Part shown: positions 59,185 to 64,000 of the stretch, one piece after another
How the letters are laid out: every line of letters begins with the position of its first letter
How positions within the stretch are numbered: position 1 is the first letter of the stretch
From: CAVQMC01 sp963713505
Lineage (GTDB): Bacteria > Bacteroidota > Ignavibacteria > Ignavibacteriales > Ignavibacteriaceae
Direction: 5' to 3'
Length of the DNA: 64,000 nucleotides
Assembly (NCBI GenBank): GCA_963713505.1
Contig: CAVQMC010000019.1
Coordinates: forward strand, 1 to 64,000
Notes under the pieces: generated by a model
What the model was told of the DNA's origin: nothing
The model's input: only the letters and a program-made list of their open reading frames with translations
Databases searched by the model: none
Made by a program: the position numbers and the translations under genes

Positions 59185-60386
59185 ATGAAAAAGAAAAAAA
59201 GTAAAACATTAAGAATTTTAACAATTAACAGCGGTTCTTCCAGTTTAAAATTTTCACTTTATCATATAAATAAAAAAGAAGAATTACAGAGAGCCGGGGA
59301 ATTAGAAAGAATCGGAATCAGCTCCGGACATTTTTTTGTCAAAGATAAAAATGATAAAACCATATTGGACAAAAGTCTTGATCTTCCCGATCATGACTCA
59401 GCATTAAATGAACTTTTTAATTGGCTGAAAGATGATTCCCCTGACAAATCTCTTGATGCTGTTGCACATCGCATTGTCCATGGAGGTTCACAATTAAGAG
59501 AACCTTTAGTAATAAACAAAAAAATTATAGAACAACTTGGTAAACTAATTCCATTAGCTCCAGATCATCTTCCTCATGAATTAAAAGCAATCAAATCAAT
59601 TTCAAAAAGGTTTCCGAAACTAAAACAGACAGCTTGTTTTGATACTTCTTTTCACAAAGATATTCCAAAGACTGCTCAATTATTCGGCTTGCCGAACTCA
59701 TATTATAATCAGGGAATAATGCGTTATGGTTTTCACGGACTTTCCTATGAATATATAATGGGTGAGCTGAAAAAAGAGACCAATAAAAAAGAATATAATG
59801 GAAAAATCATTATAGCCCATCTCGGCAACGGTGCAAGTATGGCTGCAGTTAATAAACAAAAATGCATCGATACTACAATGAGTTTTACACCAAGCGGTGG
59901 AATGATAATGGGAACAAGAAGCGGAGATCTCGATCCCGGAGTGTTATACTTTATCTAATAGAAGAAAAAAAACTTAAACCATCAACGGTAAAGGATCTTG
60001 TAAATAATGAGTCAGGATTGTTGGGAGTTTCCGGAATAACTTCAAACATGAAGGACTTAATTGAAAAAAGAAAAGAAAATGAAAAGGCAGCCGATGCAAT
60101 TGATTTATTCTGCTATACAGCTAAAAAATATTTAGGCTCATTGATATCAATTCTCGGAGGCCTTGATACTCTGATATTCACAGGTGGAATTGGAGAAAAT
60201 TCATCATACATAAGAAAACATATTTGCAGCCAATTAAATTTTTTAGAACTAAAATTAGATCAAAAACTGAATGATAAAAACGAAAAAATAATTTCAGCAA
60301 AATCAAGCAAAGTAAAAGTCCGTGTAATTAAGACTAATGAAGAACTTATGTTAGCCAGACATACGGCTCGATTAATAAAAAAATAA
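59185..60386 (+). CDS. ackA: Acetate kinase (one frameshift)
   Basis: About 400 residues when joined. The N-terminal ASKHA motif is 'ILTINSGSSSLKFSLYHI'; 'VAHRIVHGGSQLREPLVI', 'CFDTSFHKDIPKTAQLFGLP' and 'RYGFHGLSYEYI' carry the active-site Arg, His and Asp residues; 'IAHLGNGASMAAVNKQKCID' and 'GMIMGTRSGDLDPGV' bind phosphate. The frame breaks near 59945 (TTATAC lacks a base); it continues as LYLIEEKKLKPSTVKDLVNN, ESGLLGVSG and 'LIFTGGIGENSSYIRKHICS'. It converts acetyl phosphate and ADP to acetate and ATP, here paired with phosphoketolase, which makes the acetyl phosphate. Confidence 0.93.
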
Positions 60387-60404
60387 GAAAATTTGGAGTT
60401 AGAA

Positions 60405-62762
60405 ATGGCAAAAATTTCAAAAGCTAGATTAGATAGAATTAACTTATATTGGAACGCAGCTAATTATTTAGGTGCAGCTCAACTTTATTTAAATGAAAAT
60501 CCTATTTTAAAGGAAGAATTAAAACCGGAACAAATTAAACCAAGACTTCTGGGACATTGGGGAACACAACCGGGATTGAATTTAATTTATGCACATTTAA
60601 ATAGATTAATCCAGGATAATGATTTATCGATTTTATTAATTGTTGGACCCGGGCACGGCGCTCCGGGAATTTTAGCAAATTTATATCTGGAAGGAACTTT
60701 AAAAGAATATTATCCGGAACTGACTTTTAGTCATGACGGATTGAAAAATTTTGTAAGACAGTTCTCGACTCCTTACGGAGTTCCCAGCCACTTATTTCCC
60801 GGAACACCTGGAATGATACACGAAGGAGGCGAACTTGGCTATAGTTTAACTCATGCATTTGGAGCTGTTTTAGATAATCCCGATTTAATTTCTGTTTGTG
60901 TAGTCGGAGACGGAGAAGCAGAAACCGGACCGCTTGCGGCGGCGTGGCATTCCAATAAATATTTAAATCCCATTACTTCAGGAGCGGTTCTTCCTATACT
61001 GCATTTAAATGGATATAAATTATCGGGTCCTTCGCTATTCGGCAGGATGACAAACACAGAATTAAAAAATCTTTTTACAGGATATGGTTATCAAGTAAAA
61101 TTTGTTTCGGGCGATGATCCGTTAAAAGTTCACGAAGAAATGTGGAATACATTGGATTGGGCTTATAATGAAATAAATAAAATTCAAACAGAAGCAAGAA
61201 AAAATAAAAAAATTGAAAGACCTTCCTGGCCGATGATAGTTTTACAGACTCCTAAAGGCTGGACATGTCCTAAAACTTTGGACGGAAAACCATTGGAAGA
61301 TACATTTCATGCACATCAAATTCCAGTCACCAATCCTAAAACAAACCCGGATCATCTGGAAGTATTAAAGAATTGGCTGAAAAGTTATAAGCCTGATAAA
61401 TTATTTAATGAAGATGGAACCCCTGTTGAAGATGTTCTATCGTTATGTCCTAAAGCTGATAAAAGAATCGGAATGAACCCGCACGCAAACGGCGGCAATT
61501 TTTATAAGCCGCTTAACATTCCGGACTATACGGATTACGCAATTGATGTTCCCGGTCCGAGTGCGGTTAACGCACAGGGAACAAAAGAATTAAGTAAACT
61601 TGTCAGGGATATTTTTAAGGAAAACAAAAAAGATAATAATTTTAGATTTTTCTGCCCTGACGAAACAACATCAAACAGGATGGATCATATATTCGAAGAA
61701 ACCGGACGGGCATTTGAGTGGCCATTGATCAAGAAAGATGAATTCCTTGACCCGGAAGGAAGAGTAATGGAAATTTTAAGTGAACATACATGCGAAGGCT
61801 GGCTGGAAGGCTATTTGCTTACCGGGAGACATGGATTGTTTGCATGTTACGAAGCTTTTATTCCAATAATCGATTCCATGCTTAATCAATATGCAAAATG
61901 GCTGAAAGTATCCAGAGAAATTCCCTGGAGAAAACCTCTTTCGTCTTTAAATTATTTATTAACTTCACATGTTTGGAGACAGGATCATAATGGCTATACA
62001 CATCAAGTCCCCAGTTTTATAAATAATGTTGCTAATAAAAAAAGCTCTGTTGCGCGAATCTATCTTCCTCCTGATGCAAATTGTCTTTTATCGGTTGCTG
62101 ATCATTGTTTGAGAAGTAAGGATTATGTAAATCTTATTGTAGCATCTAAACAGCCCATTCCGCAGTGGCTGAATATTGAAGATGCAAAAAAACACTGTGA
62201 AAAAGGTGCTTCGGTTTGGAAATGGGGAAGCAATGATGACGGTAATCCCGATTTGATTATGGCCTCTGCCGGAGACGTTCCGACAGAAGAATCTGTAGCA
62301 GCAACCTGGCTGTTAAGAAAAGAACTTCCCGATTTAAAAATAAGACTAGTTAATGTAGTGGATCTTTTTTCAATCATGTCACACCGAGATCATCCGCATG
62401 GTTTAGATGAAGATTCATTTGCTGAATTATTTACAGAAGACAAACCGGTTATTTTTGCTTTTCATGGATATCCGCGGGTTGTTCACGAATTACTTCATCA
62501 CCGCCCTAATCCGCAGAGATTCCATATACACGGTTATATTGAAGAAGGCACAACTACTACACCTTTTGATATGCGCGTTCTTAATAAAATAAGCAGGTAT
62601 CATTTGGCAATTTCTGCTTTAAACAGAGCATCAAGACTAAGATCATTAGCAGGCGGAATAATAGACAAGTTTCAGAAAAAATTAATTGAACATTCGGAGT
62701 ACATCAAAAAACATGATGAAGATATGCCGGAAGTTCGAAATTGGAAATGGAGTAATGAATAA
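60405..62762 (+). CDS. xfp: Xylulose-5-phosphate/fructose-6-phosphate phosphoketolase
   Basis: 785 residues from ATG 60405, which follows a GGAG ribosome site; the in-frame TTG four codons upstream overlaps that site. The TPP domain has 'VCVVGDGEAETGPLAAAWHS', and 'ARLDRINLYWNAANYLGAAQ', 'LLGHWGTQPGLNLIYAHLNR', 'GPGHGAPGILANLYLEGTLK' and 'RQFSTPYGVPSHLFPGTPGM' hold the family's active-site His residues. The second half has 'FFCPDETTSNRMDHIFEETG' and 'WLEGYLLTGRHGLFACYEAF'. It splits xylulose-5-P (or fructose-6-P) with phosphate into acetyl phosphate and glyceraldehyde-3-P (or erythrose-4-P). It lies between ackA and the HAD phosphatase in one transcription unit. Confidence 0.96.
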   Translation: MAKISKARLDRINLYWNAANYLGAAQLYLNENPILKEELKPEQIKPRLLGHWGTQPGLNLIYAHLNRLIQDNDLSILLIVGPGHGAPGILANLYLEGTLKEYYPELTFSHDGLKNFVRQFSTPYGVPSHLFPGTPGMIHEGGELGYSLTHAFGAVLDNPDLISVCVVGDGEAETGPLAAAWHSNKYLNPITSGAVLPILHLNGYKLSGPSLFGRMTNTELKNLFTGYGYQVKFVSGDDPLKVHEEMWNTLDWAYNEINKIQTEARKNKKIERPSWPMIVLQTPKGWTCPKTLDGKPLEDTFHAHQIPVTNPKTNPDHLEVLKNWLKSYKPDKLFNEDGTPVEDVLSLCPKADKRIGMNPHANGGNFYKPLNIPDYTDYAIDVPGPSAVNAQGTKELSKLVRDIFKENKKDNNFRFFCPDETTSNRMDHIFEETGRAFEWPLIKKDEFLDPEGRVMEILSEHTCEGWLEGYLLTGRHGLFACYEAFIPIIDSMLNQYAKWLKVSREIPWRKPLSSLNYLLTSHVWRQDHNGYTHQVPSFINNVANKKSSVARIYLPPDANCLLSVADHCLRSKDYVNLIVASKQPIPQWLNIEDAKKHCEKGASVWKWGSNDDGNPDLIMASAGDVPTEESVAATWLLRKELPDLKIRLVNVVDLFSIMSHRDHPHGLDEDSFAELFTEDKPVIFAFHGYPRVVHELLHHRPNPQRFHIHGYIEEGTTTTPFDMRVLNKISRYHLAISALNRASRLRSLAGGIIDKFQKKLIEHSEYIKKHDEDMPEVRNWKWSNE

Positions 62763-62786
62763 TTTTTAATAAAAACAGGATATAAA

Positions 62787-63401
62787 ATGGCTGATAAAAT
62801 ATATGCACTTTTTTTAGATATCGGCGGTGTTCTTTTAACTAACGGGTGGGACCGCCATGCAAGATCATCCGCAATAAAAAAATTTAATCTGGATGAAGAA
62901 GAAGTTCAGGAAAGACATCACCTTACATTTGATACTTATGAAAGCGGAAAACTTAGTCTGGATCAATATTTAGACAGAGTTGTTTTCTTTAAAGAAAGGA
63001 ATTTTTCAAAAGATGACTTCAGGGATTTCATGTTTTCAAATTCAAAACCATTCCCCGATATGATAAACTATATAAAAGATTTAAAGAAGAAATATAACCT
63101 AAGAATATTTGCAGTAAGCAACGAAGGCAGGGAATTAAATGATTACAGGATAAAAACATTTAAGTTATATGAAGTCTTCGACGGATTTATTTCTTCATCT
63201 TTTGTGCACTTTAGAAAACCGGATGAAGATATTTTCAAAGTTGCCCTGGATATTTCCCAAATACCACCTGAAAATATAGTTTATCTCGATGACAGAGATA
63301 TGTTTGTGGAAATTGCAAAAAGCATGGGAATAAAAGGAATTCATCATGAAAACCTTGATAGGACAAAAAAAATGTTTGAAGAATTCGGATTAACTCTTTA
63401 A
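62787..63401 (+). CDS. HAD-superfamily (subfamily IA) hydrolase
   Basis: 204 residues, complete. Motif I 'ALFLDIGGVLLTNGWDRHAR' gives the nucleophile Asp11 with the D-x-G-G-V variant common in this subfamily; motif II Ser is in 'RIFAVSNEGRELNDYR'; the motif III Lys is in 'SSFVHFRKPDEDIFKVALDI'; motif IV is 'VYLDDRDMFVEIAKSMG'. The cap is an alpha-helical C1 type. It dephosphorylates a small phosphoester. It starts 24 bases after xfp, so a sugar phosphate from the phosphoketolase pathway is a fair but unproven guess. Confidence 0.85.
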   Translation: MADKIYALFLDIGGVLLTNGWDRHARSSAIKKFNLDEEEVQERHHLTFDTYESGKLSLDQYLDRVVFFKERNFSKDDFRDFMFSNSKPFPDMINYIKDLKKKYNLRIFAVSNEGRELNDYRIKTFKLYEVFDGFISSSFVHFRKPDEDIFKVALDISQIPPENIVYLDDRDMFVEIAKSMGIKGIHHENLDRTKKMFEEFGLTL

Positions 63402-63435
63402 AAATCATTTAACTGTTTTCAAAGGGAATAAACTT

Positions 63436-64000
63436 ATGGAAAGTTTCGATCCTGCAAAAAGATTTTCAGACAGAGTTCAGGATTATATTAAATTCAGGCC
63501 GGGATATCCGCCTGAAATTATTTCTTTCTTAAAGGAAGAAATAAGATTTAATGAAAACTGGAATATTGCAGATGTCGGATCGGGTACCGGAATTTTATCC
63601 GAACTATTTCTTAAAAACGGCAACAAAGTATTTTGTATAGAACCGAATTTGGAAATGAGAGCGGCTGGTGAAAATCTCTTAAAATCTTATATGAAATTTA
63701 TAAGCATTAACGGAACTGCGGAATCAATTCCCGTTGAAAATAATTCAATTGACCTTGTAACCGCAGGACAAGCTTTTCACTGGTTCGATGTCGAAAAAAC
63801 TAAAAAGGAATTTAAAAGAATCCTAAAACCCGAGGGCTGGGTCATTTTAATTTGGAATGAAAGACTAACTGAAGTTGATGACTTTTCCGTGCAATATGAA
63901 AAACTTCTGCAGGATTATTCAATTGATTATGCAAAAGTTGATCATAGAAATGTTAATGATGAAATTTTAAAAAAGTTTTTCTCGTCTTACAAATTAAAAA
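63436..64000 (+). CDS. Class I SAM-dependent methyltransferase (cut by window end)
   Basis: The first 188 codons are present; the gene runs off the window. ATG 63436 opens MESFDPAKRFSDRVQDY. The SAM-binding motif I is 'WNIADVGSGTGILSELFLKN' followed by VFCIEPNLEMRAAG; motif post-I and 'SIDLVTAGQAFHWFDVEKTK' (with 'EFKRILKPEGWVILIWNE') are typical of methyltransferase-11-like proteins annotated as class I SAM methyltransferases. The substrate is unknown. It lies 34 bases after the HAD gene. Confidence 0.85.
   Translation, partial: MESFDPAKRFSDRVQDYIKFRPGYPPEIISFLKEEIRFNENWNIADVGSGTGILSELFLKNGNKVFCIEPNLEMRAAGENLLKSYMKFISINGTAESIPVENNSIDLVTAGQAFHWFDVEKTKKEFKRILKPEGWVILIWNERLTEVDDFSVQYEKLLQDYSIDYAKVDHRNVNDEILKKFFSSYKLK

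Noticed and set aside
3164..59950. Programmed ribosomal frameshifting as the cause of the split genes.
   Set aside because: No shared slippery heptamer or downstream structure was seen; shifts go in both directions and strike unrelated housekeeping genes.

Overview
The window is AT-rich, gene-dense bacterial chromosome. It probably comes from the Ignavibacteria/Ignavibacteriales (Chlorobi-Bacteroidota side). The main sign is three secreted proteins ending in a type IX secretion (T9SS) type-A sorting domain with the 'YQNYPNPFNPTT' style that is very common there. DUF2723 and DUF4476 proteins, a fused transaldolase/phosphoglucose isomerase and AT-rich codon use fit as well. The lineage is an inference from protein style; no rRNA or tRNA gene was seen.

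Layout. 1-4.95 kb: a tandem pair of T9SS-exported Asp-box beta-propeller genes on the minus strand, sharing a 1.53-kb direct repeat with no difference visible by eye; the second copy is broken. 5-14.7 kb: mostly minus-strand housekeeping and stress genes (EVE-domain protein, haem lipoprotein, VOC enzyme, glycogen phosphorylase, RidA, AlkD-like, alpha/beta hydrolase, signal peptidase I, DinB-like, DUF4476, GntR regulator, cupin). 14.7-19 kb: an M3 peptidase and a POT-like transporter, with a lysine-rich exported protein between them. 19-32 kb: a large T9SS protein, a membrane metallophosphoesterase, Mut7-C protein, MscL, a pseudouridine synthase, a FetA/FetB-like ABC pair, a YhdH-like oxidoreductase and a DUF2723 (TMEM260-type) membrane glycosyltransferase. 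32-40 kb: glycosyltransferase family 9, SRPBCC, LOG-like protein, aldo/keto reductase, LhgO, and a very large envelope protein (MA-type metallopeptidase, TolB-like propeller, predicted outer-membrane barrel). 40-53.5 kb: GalT, FtsH, a RaiA/HPF-cold-shock fusion, a cysteine hydrolase, transketolase, Tal-Pgi, PfpI, DUF72, aldo/keto reductase and a Rieske-FAD reductase. 53.5-64 kb: UPF0182, a Balon-like (bacterial aeRF1-type) protein, and a tight run of MFS transporter, acetate kinase, phosphoketolase, HAD phosphatase and a methyltransferase that leaves the window.

How the genes fit together. Carbon metabolism is a theme: glycogen phosphorylase and GalT feed hexose phosphates, Tkt and Tal-Pgi interconvert pentose and hexose phosphates, and Xfp plus AckA turn xylulose-5-P/fructose-6-P into acetate and ATP. 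Two candidate ribosome-hibernation proteins (RaiA-CSD and Balon-like) lie about 13 kb apart.

The most important caution is sequence quality. Sixteen genes carry about 31 apparent single-base frameshifts, many beside short homopolymers, including genes expected to be intact such as glgP, ackA and an M3 peptidase. Protein homology runs straight through each break. Uncorrected indels in a draft or long-read assembly are the simplest explanation, so these genes are annotated here as one span each. The stretch from about 39.4 to 55.5 kb shows none.
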